DNA of 64,000 nt from NCBI GenBank assembly GCA_022571845.1, contig JACZXB010000010.1, positions 62,001 through 126,000 of the forward strand, read 5' to 3'. The notes beneath the pieces are model-generated. The model made no database searches. It was not told the DNA's origin and was given only the letters and a program-made list of their open reading frames with translations. Each line of letters begins with the position of its first letter. Positions within the stretch are counted from its first letter, which is position 1. Positions 28,522 to 35,626 of the stretch are shown here, one piece after another. The DNA comes from Candidatus Zixiibacteriota bacterium. Lineage in GTDB: Bacteria > Zixibacteria > MSB-5A5 > GN15 > FEB-12. Both the position numbers and the translations under genes were made by a program.

Positions 28522-28950
28522 TTATTTCGATTTTTTCTTGGCCTTAAGAGCGTACCGTCCAAAAGTCTGTCTGCTGAAAGTGTTCTTGAGTGTTTTTTCC
28601 TGGTCTTTCCAGAATTTCTCAAAACTGCTATCAGCTTTACCCTCACCGGAAAATGCCCGTGACCTGCCGTCGGTGGCCAGACTAATTCGAAGCGGACCGT
28701 CGATTATTTCGATTACATTCAGAAACGAAACATCTTTGGCTGCTTTGGACAGTCTGTAGCCGCCGGTAACTCCCTGGAAAGAACGAAGTATTCCCCCACG
28801 GGTCAGGTCCTTTAGTATCTTAGCCAAAAACTCACGCGGTACTTTTTCGGCATGTGATATTGAATTAATAGAACCCAGTCTGTCCTTAGGTAATGTGGAA
28901 AGATGCCGTACAGCCCTCAAAGCATAATCCGATTTCCGCGATAATCTCAT
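28522..28950 (-). CDS. Rrf2-family transcriptional regulator without cysteines
   Basis: 142-residue winged-helix regulator of the Rrf2/IscR family. The N-terminus MRLSRKSDYALRAVRHLS and the wing segment GILRSFQGVTGGYRLSK are typical. IscR and NsrR coordinate a cluster through three Cys between the wing and the dimer helix; this protein has none, so it cannot bind a cluster in the usual way. It is divergent from an A-type Fe-S carrier, a DUF2480-like gene and a ferredoxin, which are its likely targets (inference from position). AAAGG precedes the ATG. The C-terminus is highly basic. Confidence 0.88.
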   Translation of the reverse strand: MRLSRKSDYALRAVRHLSTLPKDRLGSINSISHAEKVPREFLAKILKDLTRGGILRSFQGVTGGYRLSKAAKDVSFLNVIEIIDGPLRISLATDGRSRAFSGEGKADSSFEKFWKDQEKTLKNTFSRQTFGRYALKAKKKSK

Positions 28951-29269
28951 TGATAAACCTTTCTTTTCGTCATGTTGTCATTCATTACACTCGATATAAA
29001 ACTGCAATTCGGGAATAAAAGTTCCTTGCTTCAGTCATATATTGGTTGGGATTATAAGAAAAAAGAGTCTATCCGTCCACATATTTATTAACAATTCGTG
29101 AATTATTTTTCGAATTTTATTTCCTTCACGAAATTTTCATTAAAATTCCTGCGCTAACTTAGTTAACGAGCCATTATTTCGGAACCGATAACTAAATTGA
29201 CTGTTATAACTGGTTGACAGACCAAACAAACGATATAGATTGTAGAGAAATGAAGACGGGAGCCTTTTA
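28951..29269. other. 319-base divergent control region between the Rrf2 gene and the Fe-S genes
   Basis: No gene seen. It is AT-rich. Inverted arms TTAGTTA (29159-29165) and TAACTAA (29189-29195) could form a regulator site, and a probable promoter lies at 29214-29241. Confidence 0.5.
29214..29241 (+). promoter_or_regulatory. Probable sigma-70 promoter of the Fe-S carrier operon
   Basis: TTGACA (29214-29219), 16-base spacer, TAGATT (29236-29241), about 29 bases before the ATG at 29270. It lies beside the inverted arms at 29159-29195, a plausible operator. Confidence 0.45.
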
Positions 29270-29629
29270 ATGACCGAAAATATAAAAGAATCTGCCCAGC
29301 AGATGTCTATTACAATAACTCCTGAAGCCATGGTGGAAGTCAAACGGCTGATTTCTCAAGAAAAAGATGAAAATCTATATTTGAGAATCGGTGTTGCTGC
29401 CGGAGGCTGCTCGGGAATGTCATATACTATGGCATTTGATACGGAAAAAACGCCCAATGACAGCGAATACGAATTTGAAGGCATCAAAGTGCTGGTTGCA
29501 GAAAAAGCGCTGGTGCAATTGAATGGTACAATTCTGGACTATAGAGGCGGCCTGATGGGCGCCGGTTTTTCGTTTTCTAATCCCAATGCCCGCCGTTCCT
29601 GCGGCTGCGGCTCCTCATTTAGCTGCTAA
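29270..29629 (+). CDS. A-type iron-sulfur cluster carrier (IscA/ErpA/HesB family)
   Basis: 119-residue A-type carrier that receives and delivers Fe-S clusters. The three ligand cysteines are Cys47 (AAGGCSGMSY) and the C-terminal pair in CGCGSSFSC (Cys111, Cys113, plus Cys119 at the end). The length and the GGLMGAGFSFSNPNA segment are typical. It is the first gene of a short plus-strand operon with a DUF2480-like protein and a ferredoxin, divergent from an Rrf2 regulator. Sequence alone does not separate IscA, SufA and ErpA. Confidence 0.95.
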   Translation: MTENIKESAQQMSITITPEAMVEVKRLISQEKDENLYLRIGVAAGGCSGMSYTMAFDTEKTPNDSEYEFEGIKVLVAEKALVQLNGTILDYRGGLMGAGFSFSNPNARRSCGCGSSFSC

Positions 29630-29632
29630 AAA

Positions 29633-29890
29633 ATGCCTTTTTCTGTTCTAGATCCCGAAGATTTGCTCGAAAACGGTGTTTTTAAAGAAGCGGCTTTCCT
29701 TGAAAAAGCAGAAAAATTTGACTGGCTGCAGTTTGAAAACAAGCAGGTTTTGGTCCGTGGCTGCAACTCTGCTCTGATTCCCCCCTGGGCATTTATGCTT
29801 ATAACCGGAAAATTGGCACATTTGGCCAAAAATGTCCGTTTCGGAAATGAGCATGATAATCTGGTTGTGTTCAGGAAGAAAAAGGATTAG
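29633..29890 (+). CDS. Short DUF2480-like protein
   Basis: 85-residue protein starting 4 bases after the carrier gene. The segment VRGCNSALIPPWAFMLITGKLAHLAKNVRFG resembles the second half of DUF2480, a family of about 160 residues that I recall next to SUF genes in Bacteroidota. The first half of that family (a domain of about 70 residues) is missing, so this is either a natural short form or an N-terminally reduced one. It has one Cys. Its function is unknown; the context suggests Fe-S cluster assembly or delivery. Confidence 0.7.
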   Translation: MPFSVLDPEDLLENGVFKEAAFLEKAEKFDWLQFENKQVLVRGCNSALIPPWAFMLITGKLAHLAKNVRFGNEHDNLVVFRKKKD

Positions 29891-29928
29891 AATTGTCTTC
29901 TCAAAATTTGTAGAACCGAAGGATATGG

Positions 29929-30255
29929 ATGAGTTTGATGCCTAAGATAAAGTTTTTGCCTTCTGATGTTGAAGTTGAGGTCGAAGAAGGAACGCCCATT
30001 TTGGACGCCGCTTTAGATAATGATATTCATATAGACCATAATTGCGGCGGCAACTGCGCCTGCTCCACCTGCCACATAATTGTGATAGAGGGATTTGATA
30101 CTCTTAATGAAATGAGTGAAGACGAGCAGGATATGCTGGATGAGGCCGAGGGCCTGACCGAGACCTCGCGTTTGGCCTGCCAGTGCGAAACCAGAGCTAA
30201 TCTGGTCGTAAAAATTCCCCCCAAGGAGTCAGACTGGGAAAATGACCCTTTTTAG
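29929..30255 (+). CDS. [2Fe-2S] ferredoxin, ISC/adrenodoxin type
   Basis: 108-residue plant/adrenodoxin-type ferredoxin. Cluster ligands are Cys39, Cys45 and Cys48 in NCGGNCACSTCH (an extra Cys43 lies in the loop) and Cys84 in RLACQ. The CGGxCAC pattern and acidic helix MSEDEQDMLDEAEGL are those of ISC-system ferredoxins, which donate electrons during cluster assembly. GAAGGA precedes the start; an internal Met at 29938 is an alternative. It is the last gene of the operon, followed by a terminator. Confidence 0.93.
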   Translation: MSLMPKIKFLPSDVEVEVEEGTPILDAALDNDIHIDHNCGGNCACSTCHIIVIEGFDTLNEMSEDEQDMLDEAEGLTETSRLACQCETRANLVVKIPPKESDWENDPF

Positions 30256-30282
30256 GCATTATATTAGCTAAATAGTTCAAAG

Positions 30283-30307
30283 CCGCCTTTTTTGAGGCGG
30301 TTTTTTT
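30283..30307 (+). terminator. Rho-independent terminator after the ferredoxin gene
   Basis: Stem CCGCCT (30283-30288) / AGGCGG (30295-30300), loop of six, then seven T. Confidence 0.88.
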
Positions 30308-30405
30308 GTGCCTATAAATTGCTGCCTCTTTTCTCCTTGCAGGTGAAAATCTGCCACGCCAAAAAGTAAATTCGGGCTGCAAAACAGCCGATAATATAGA
30401 GATAG

Positions 30406-31662
30406 ATGACGAAACGCCTGGAGTGCATACGCTTGCATATTTTATATTCGAAAAAAGGATATTCTTTGATTGAATTGATGGTTGTCATAATCATCATTTC
30501 GATAATTGCAGCCGTGTCTGTAAAAACTTTAATGACCGCCAGCGATACTGTCCGCACTGAGCGTTCCAAAGATGAAATGGACGAACTGGCTTTTGCAGTA
30601 GCCGGTAACCCTGATTTGGTTTCAGGCGGAACAAGAACAGATTTTGGATACGTCGGCGATGTCGGCTCTATGCCAGGCAGTCTCGATGCGCTGGTAATAA
30701 ACCCGGGCGGATTCGCCACCTGGAACGGGCCATATTTGAAAGACGACTACCTGGCTGCATCAGGCGGCGCTAATTCTGAATTCAAAGTCGATGATTGGGG
30801 TTCCGCATATATCTACTCATCAGGGGTAACGATAACTTCGACCGGCAGCGGACAGGCTATCACCAGAAAAATTGCAAACTCTGTAAGCGACTTACTTTAC
30901 AACAGGGTGGCTGTTACCGTAACAGACATAAACCAGAACCCTCCCGGACCAATCTACAAAGACTCAATAAATGTCCTGCTGACTTATCCTAACGGTACTG
31001 GCGGAACGGTTACCATAGCCAGGGCACCGGCCTCCGATGGTTTTGTTCAGATTGATTCAGTTCCAATTGGGCTTCACCGCTTGAGAACAGTTTATCTGCC
31101 TGACAATGATACCCTGAGGCGAAAAGTTGCAGTTAACCCGGGAGAACTGGCCTTAGTCGATGTTCAGCTCTTTAGTAACCCCTGGGGTTCTGGAGGCGGT
31201 GCTGGTTCCGGCACCGTCATAATCAGACCCGATGGAGTTGGAAATTATACCCAGCATACCAGCAGCGGCTGCAGCAGTAATTGGCAATGCGTCAACGACG
31301 TTACCTCGGACGGCGATGGCTCCTATGTAATAATAGGCTCCGGACCATGGGCACAGGATTCTTATCAGGCAGAAGACCCGAGTGGCAGCGGTGCCATCGA
31401 TAGTATTGTTATTTATATTTTAGTACGCTCTACCGGCAGCGGTCAGTTGGCACGAACTACGCTGGTTGTCAATGGCAATCTCTACACCGGCGGCAATAAT
31501 AACCTTAATAGCTCACCAACCTACACAGTCTTTTCAACAATCTATGCAACAAACCCGGACACTTCGTCTCCATGGACCTGGGCTGAGCTAAACGATATTC
31601 AAATTGGAGTAGGACTAAAAGATCAAGCCAGATGCACTCAGGTCTGGGCAGAAATTTTTTGA
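30406..31662 (+). CDS. GspG-like pseudopilin with C-terminal beta domains, paralog 1
   Basis: First of four tandem paralogs. The prepilin cleavage site is KKG|YSLIELM (Glu5 kept), followed by a hydrophobic helix. Residues ~50-160 resemble the major type II secretion pseudopilin GspG: DFGYVGDVGSMPGSLDAL, NPGGFATWNGPYL and DDWGSAYIYSSG, the last matching the calcium-loop/W-G-x-x-Y region. A second module follows (PPGPIYKDSINVLLTYPNG to IGLHRLRTVYLPDNDTL), like a carboxypeptidase-regulatory beta-sandwich. A final ~140-residue domain (SNWQCVNDVTSDGDGSYV ... WTWAELNDIQIGVGL ... TQVWAEIF) looks like a jelly roll. The total of 418 residues is about three times a normal pseudopilin. The role is unknown. 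Confidence 0.8.
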   Translation: MTKRLECIRLHILYSKKGYSLIELMVVIIIISIIAAVSVKTLMTASDTVRTERSKDEMDELAFAVAGNPDLVSGGTRTDFGYVGDVGSMPGSLDALVINPGGFATWNGPYLKDDYLAASGGANSEFKVDDWGSAYIYSSGVTITSTGSGQAITRKIANSVSDLLYNRVAVTVTDINQNPPGPIYKDSINVLLTYPNGTGGTVTIARAPASDGFVQIDSVPIGLHRLRTVYLPDNDTLRRKVAVNPGELALVDVQLFSNPWGSGGGAGSGTVIIRPDGVGNYTQHTSSGCSSNWQCVNDVTSDGDGSYVIIGSGPWAQDSYQAEDPSGSGAIDSIVIYILVRSTGSGQLARTTLVVNGNLYTGGNNNLNSSPTYTVFSTIYATNPDTSSPWTWAELNDIQIGVGLKDQARCTQVWAEIF

Positions 31663-31680
31663 TCCAATTAGGTAATTTTA

Positions 31681-32940
31681 ATGAAGAAATTCAGTTTCAA
31701 TAATCAAGCCGGTTTTTCTCTTATAGAGTTAACTATTGCGCTGATAATCATCTCAATACTGATAGGCGTGGCGCTGCAGCAGATGACCTCGGTTATGGAC
31801 GACGGCCGCCAGATCAAAACAGAGCGCGAAATGGAAATACTGGCAAATTCCATTGTAGGCAATCCTGACTTGACCGGTAACAGCGGCAGAACAGATTTTG
31901 GCTATGTCGGAGATGTCGGCAGTTTCCCGCCCAATATCAGCGCACTATACACCAACCCCGGCGGCTATGCCAGCTGGGACGGACCGTATATACCTGTTGG
32001 TTTTGTGCAGGATTCAACGGGTTTAAAAACGGATGAATGGGGAGCGGCTTATAATTATTCCGGCGGAGTTACAATTTCATCTACCGGCAGCGGTACCACA
32101 ATCAGTAAACAAATAGCCAGAGCAGCATCGGATTACCTGCTTAATACTGTCTACGGAGATATCAAAGACAACTCCAACTTTCCACCCGGCAACACCTATC
32201 AGGATTCTGTCGATATAGTGATAACAATTCCCAACGGAGCCGGCGGCTCGCAGACAAAACTTTACCATCCCGACTCGGTTGGTAATTTCACTCTCGATTC
32301 TCTGCCGGTGGGAAGGCACCCCTTGAGAATTATCTATACCCCGAATGTTGATACAATTTTTAGATACCTGACAGTCTATCCCCGCCACAAAGACAGCAAA
32401 TCATTTAGATTCTTTGGCAGCTACTTCTCTGGCGGCGGCGGTGGAGGCGGTGGTGGTGGCTGCGACTCCAGCGGCGTATTAATTTTGCGTCCGAACGGCA
32501 GCGGCTCAATTACAAGTTTGAGCACGGCCGGCTGCGGCAGTAACTGGCAGTGCGTAAGTGAAGTGACCTCAGATGAAAACGCTACCCGCCTGGAGAGGGC
32601 CTCTAACTCTTATGCAACTGACGTTTACGCAATGGAAGATATTCCCTTCACCGACTGCGATATTTTACGGGTAACTGTTTCTTACAGGGCACGCAAAGAA
32701 AAAAATACAGGAGCGGCTATGCCGGTTATCTATGTTGCAGGTGTGGAGTACCAGGGCACTGAATCTTCGCTTACAAATTCATATAGTAACTACAGCTACC
32801 AGTGGAATTCCAATCCCAACAGCGGCAGCGCCTGGACCTGGTCGGATATCGTAAATCTCGAAGCCGGTCTGGCCCTTAAAGGTCAAAACGCAAGTTTCCC
32901 TGCTTATGTTACACAAGTATGGCTGGAGATAGAGTATTGA
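31681..32940 (+). CDS. GspG-like pseudopilin with C-terminal beta domains, paralog 2
   Basis: 419 residues with the same three-part design as its upstream neighbour. The cleavage site is QAG|FSLIELT. The conserved core reads RTDFGYVGDVGSFPPNISAL, NPGGYASWDGPYI and DEWGAAYNYSGGVTISS. The beta module ends IGRHPLRI-like (VGRHPLRIIYTPNVDT). A glycine stretch (ten or so Gly after FSG) then links to the terminal domain SNWQCVSEVTSDENAT ... WTWSDIVNLEAGLALKG ... TQVWLEIEY, which is clearly homologous to that of paralog 1. It starts 18 bases after paralog 1 and its stop overlaps the start of paralog 3 by one base. Confidence 0.8.
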   Translation: MKKFSFNNQAGFSLIELTIALIIISILIGVALQQMTSVMDDGRQIKTEREMEILANSIVGNPDLTGNSGRTDFGYVGDVGSFPPNISALYTNPGGYASWDGPYIPVGFVQDSTGLKTDEWGAAYNYSGGVTISSTGSGTTISKQIARAASDYLLNTVYGDIKDNSNFPPGNTYQDSVDIVITIPNGAGGSQTKLYHPDSVGNFTLDSLPVGRHPLRIIYTPNVDTIFRYLTVYPRHKDSKSFRFFGSYFSGGGGGGGGGGCDSSGVLILRPNGSGSITSLSTAGCGSNWQCVSEVTSDENATRLERASNSYATDVYAMEDIPFTDCDILRVTVSYRARKEKNTGAAMPVIYVAGVEYQGTESSLTNSYSNYSYQWNSNPNSGSAWTWSDIVNLEAGLALKGQNASFPAYVTQVWLEIEY

Positions 32941-33698
32941 TGAGAAATAAAATGAATAAAAGAGGCTTTACTCTCATCGAAATTGTTATCGTGCTGGTTA
33001 TCTCAGCGATTCTGGCAACTGTAGCTATGCGCTCTGCCTTTTTCATTTCGGAAACTGCCAAAGAAGAAGAAACCAAGCAGGAACTCGAAATGCTGCAGTT
33101 TGCCATTGTCGGCAATCCGCTTTTGTATAACGACAACACCAGATCCGATTTTGGTTATGTCGGCGATGTCGGTTCTATGCCGCCTAATCTTGATGCTCTC
33201 TTTTCCAATCCGGGAGGCTACGCCACCTGGAACGGTCCCTATATCAAGAGACGCTTTGAACAAGACCCTGATGGCTACAAAAAGGATGCCTGGGACGCTG
33301 TCTACACCTACGGCGGCAACTCCGTTACTTCAAGCGGCTCAGGTACAAACATAGTCAGGGAGTTTGGAACCAGCTTAAACGATTTTCTATTAAACGGAGT
33401 TGATGGAGTTCTGCTTGACCAAGATGGCACTCCCCCGGGAACAGTTTATCGCGACTCTATAACAGTCCGTCTGATAATCCCCAATGGCAGCGGCGGCTAC
33501 TCTTCGCTCTTTACTCAGCCTGATATCGGCGGATTTTTCTCTTTTGAATCTGTTCCGATAGGCAACCACGATATTGAAATCGTCTACGGACCAACCAATG
33601 ACACCTTAAAAAGATTCGTGTCGATTGTCCCCAGATCGAGGCACTACGGCGAATATTTTCTATCTCAAAATGTCTGGTATGACACAACCGGAAGTTAA
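32940..33698 (+). CDS. GspG-like pseudopilin, paralog 3 (short form)
   Basis: 252 residues from the ATG at 32940, which overlaps the upstream TGA (ATGA-type coupling); an upstream in-frame codon at 32919 lies inside the previous gene. The cleavage site is KRG|FTLIEIV. The core has RSDFGYVGDVGSMPPNLDAL, NPGGYATWNGPYI and DAWDAVYTYGGNSV, so the W-G of the other copies is W-D here. The beta module (PPGTVYRDSITVRLIIPNG ... IGNHDIEIVYGPTNDTL) is kept, but the terminal jelly-roll-like domain of paralogs 1 and 2 is absent. Confidence 0.8.
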   Translation: MRNKMNKRGFTLIEIVIVLVISAILATVAMRSAFFISETAKEEETKQELEMLQFAIVGNPLLYNDNTRSDFGYVGDVGSMPPNLDALFSNPGGYATWNGPYIKRRFEQDPDGYKKDAWDAVYTYGGNSVTSSGSGTNIVREFGTSLNDFLLNGVDGVLLDQDGTPPGTVYRDSITVRLIIPNGSGGYSSLFTQPDIGGFFSFESVPIGNHDIEIVYGPTNDTLKRFVSIVPRSRHYGEYFLSQNVWYDTTGS

Positions 33699-33707
33699 AG
33701 AAACAAA

Positions 33708-34436
33708 ATGATGCAAAAACTAAATTCAAGCTCCGGTTTTACTCTGATAGAGCTGGTCATAATTATCATCATCATTGGTATAGTCAGCGCAGTTGCTATG
33801 GTCAACATGACCTCATCTTTTGACACCGCCAGACATGAGCATACCAAAGCCGAGCTTGATGCCCTGGCCTTTGCTATAGTCGGCAATCCGGCGCTTTACA
33901 GTAACGGCGCTCGTTCTGATTTTGGCTATGTCGGTGATATTGGCAGCTTGCCGCCGGACTTAAGCGCCCTGGTCGCAAACCCGGGCGGTTATGCCACCTG
34001 GGATGGTCCGTATATAGAAAGCGGAGCCGGTTACAATCAGGATGGCTGGGGAATTAACTACCTGTACAGTGGCACATCGATTCGCTCGACCGGCTCCGGC
34101 GCCAATATCGATAAAATGGTTGCAGCCAGTTCGCTGTCGCTGCTTTCAAATTCTGTAGCGGGCTACATCGTTGATGCCAGTTTAACTATGCCAGGCGCTG
34201 TCTATAAAGATTCGCTGGCGCTCAGGCTAACATTCCCTGACGGAACCGGCGCCATGACAACTGCTGTTACAACTGTTGATAGAAAAGGAAATTTTTCGTT
34301 TTCAGGAATCCCGATTGGAAATCATCGGCTGACCGCTATATATCTACCGGATAATGATTCGACCACAATTTCTGTTTCAATTACGCCGGCTTCTGTTACA
34401 AAAATTGACATTGTCTTTCCCCATGACCTCTGGTAA
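33708..34436 (+). CDS. GspG-like pseudopilin, paralog 4 (short form)
   Basis: 242 residues, 9 bases after paralog 3. The cleavage site is SSG|FTLIELV. The core reads RSDFGYVGDIGSLPPDLSAL, NPGGYATWDGPYI and DGWGINYLYSGTSIRS, very close to GspG's WG-x-x-Y region. The beta module MPGAVYKDSLALRLTFPDG ... IGNHRLTAIYLPDNDST closes the protein, again without the terminal domain. It is the last gene of the array; the next gene is convergent 28 bases away with no obvious terminator. No ATPase, platform protein, secretin or prepilin peptidase is near. Confidence 0.8.
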   Translation: MMQKLNSSSGFTLIELVIIIIIIGIVSAVAMVNMTSSFDTARHEHTKAELDALAFAIVGNPALYSNGARSDFGYVGDIGSLPPDLSALVANPGGYATWDGPYIESGAGYNQDGWGINYLYSGTSIRSTGSGANIDKMVAASSLSLLSNSVAGYIVDASLTMPGAVYKDSLALRLTFPDGTGAMTTAVTTVDRKGNFSFSGIPIGNHRLTAIYLPDNDSTTISVSITPASVTKIDIVFPHDLW

Positions 34437-34464
34437 AACTTTTTAGATTCTCTAAGTGAGATTA

Positions 34465-35604
34465 CTATTCCTCTATCGTAAGATTGAGCCCGCGTTTTCT
34501 TAATTCTTTTATGAACAATTTTGAATCAACTACCAACTCCTGTGGATGGCAGCCGCGTTCAGTGATTTTGCCAGAGGCCGCCATCCAGGCTACAATCGCC
34601 GCAGAAAACGAGGTTGAGCGCATCATGGCTGTCAGGCCGGTCTGTTCGTCCTGTCTGTCTATTAGTTCGTAGACGACTTTGTGACTATCACCATTTCTTG
34701 TCCCTTCGGCAGTAAGCCGTACTAAGACCAAGTCCGGTTCACCAAAAGAAAGGTTCTTATTTAGCACCGTCTTAAAAAGCTCTCTGGGAATAACATTTTG
34801 GCCGTTAACATCGACTTTCTCTCTTGAGGCCAGCCCGATTTCCAGCATCGTCTTAAAAAACTGGCAATGACCGGGGTAGCGAATCGTTTTGTAATCTAAG
34901 AAATCAATCTTGTTCAAATATGTATCCGGCAGAGTCGAAGTACCGCCCGAAGTATAAAAAGCTTCGAGTTTCCCGACCGACTCAAACTCAAGCTGTTCGA
35001 TTTCGCTCATCGGCTCGACTGTCTTTTTCTGGCCGTTTTCAAGAATAAGACATGGCTCCCAGTATTCGTTGATGAGACCCTCAGCGGAAAAAACCATCTG
35101 ATAGTTTAGTGGCGGCCTCGGATTTTGCGGAAGTCCGCCTACTCTTATTTTAACCGAAGAAATTTTGTCAAACTTTGTGACTGCATCGGCGCACAAAACC
35201 GCCACCAGGCCGGGCGCCAGACCGCAGTCGGGAATAATTATTACGTCGTTTTTTTCAGCTTCATCATTCATAGCCAGCTGCTCGGCCACCGTATCGTTGT
35301 TGCCGCCCAGATCTACTAAGTGACATTTGGCGCTGATGGCGGCTTTAGTTAACCCCGAATTAAATTTGTATGTCACGCACGAGAGAGCAGCATCGTAATC
35401 TTTTAAGACTGAAGTTACTAGAGAGACATCACCGGCATCAAGAGCTTCTGATATCGCAATATTATTGCCATATTTTCCGGCAACTTCGGAAGCCAGCTTG
35501 GCATCTATATCAAAAACACCGACAGCAGTGACACCTTCGGCACGGCACAAATCATAAACGGCCGCGCGTCCCATAAGTCCTGCCCCAATTATTGCAATGT
35601 TCAT
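34465..35604 (-). CDS. Saccharopine dehydrogenase-like NAD(P)-binding protein
   Basis: 379-residue oxidoreductase of the saccharopine dehydrogenase / lysine 6-dehydrogenase fold. It has an N-terminal Rossmann motif IAIIGAGLMGRAAVYDL, the segment CHLVDLGGNNDTVAEQL and PDCGLAPGLVAVLCA, which are typical of this group, and a C-terminal substrate domain. It could catalyse a reductive or oxidative step on lysine or a related amino acid. No lysine-pathway genes flank it, so the substrate is uncertain. It follows the VWA protein gene by 22 bases on the same strand. Confidence 0.85.
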   Translation of the reverse strand: MNIAIIGAGLMGRAAVYDLCRAEGVTAVGVFDIDAKLASEVAGKYGNNIAISEALDAGDVSLVTSVLKDYDAALSCVTYKFNSGLTKAAISAKCHLVDLGGNNDTVAEQLAMNDEAEKNDVIIIPDCGLAPGLVAVLCADAVTKFDKISSVKIRVGGLPQNPRPPLNYQMVFSAEGLINEYWEPCLILENGQKKTVEPMSEIEQLEFESVGKLEAFYTSGGTSTLPDTYLNKIDFLDYKTIRYPGHCQFFKTMLEIGLASREKVDVNGQNVIPRELFKTVLNKNLSFGEPDLVLVRLTAEGTRNGDSHKVVYELIDRQDEQTGLTAMMRSTSFSAAIVAWMAASGKITERGCHPQELVVDSKLFIKELRKRGLNLTIEE

Positions 35605-35626
35605 TTTATCCTTTTTATTTTTAAAA

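Noticed and set aside
30256-30405. Sigma-54 promoter for the pseudopilin array
   Set aside because: I looked for GG-N10-GC with TGGCAC/TTGC halves before 30406 and found no acceptable match.
32919-32939. Earlier start for pseudopilin paralog 3
   Set aside because: It lies inside the previous gene, while ATG 32940 overlaps its stop and directly precedes the prepilin leader.
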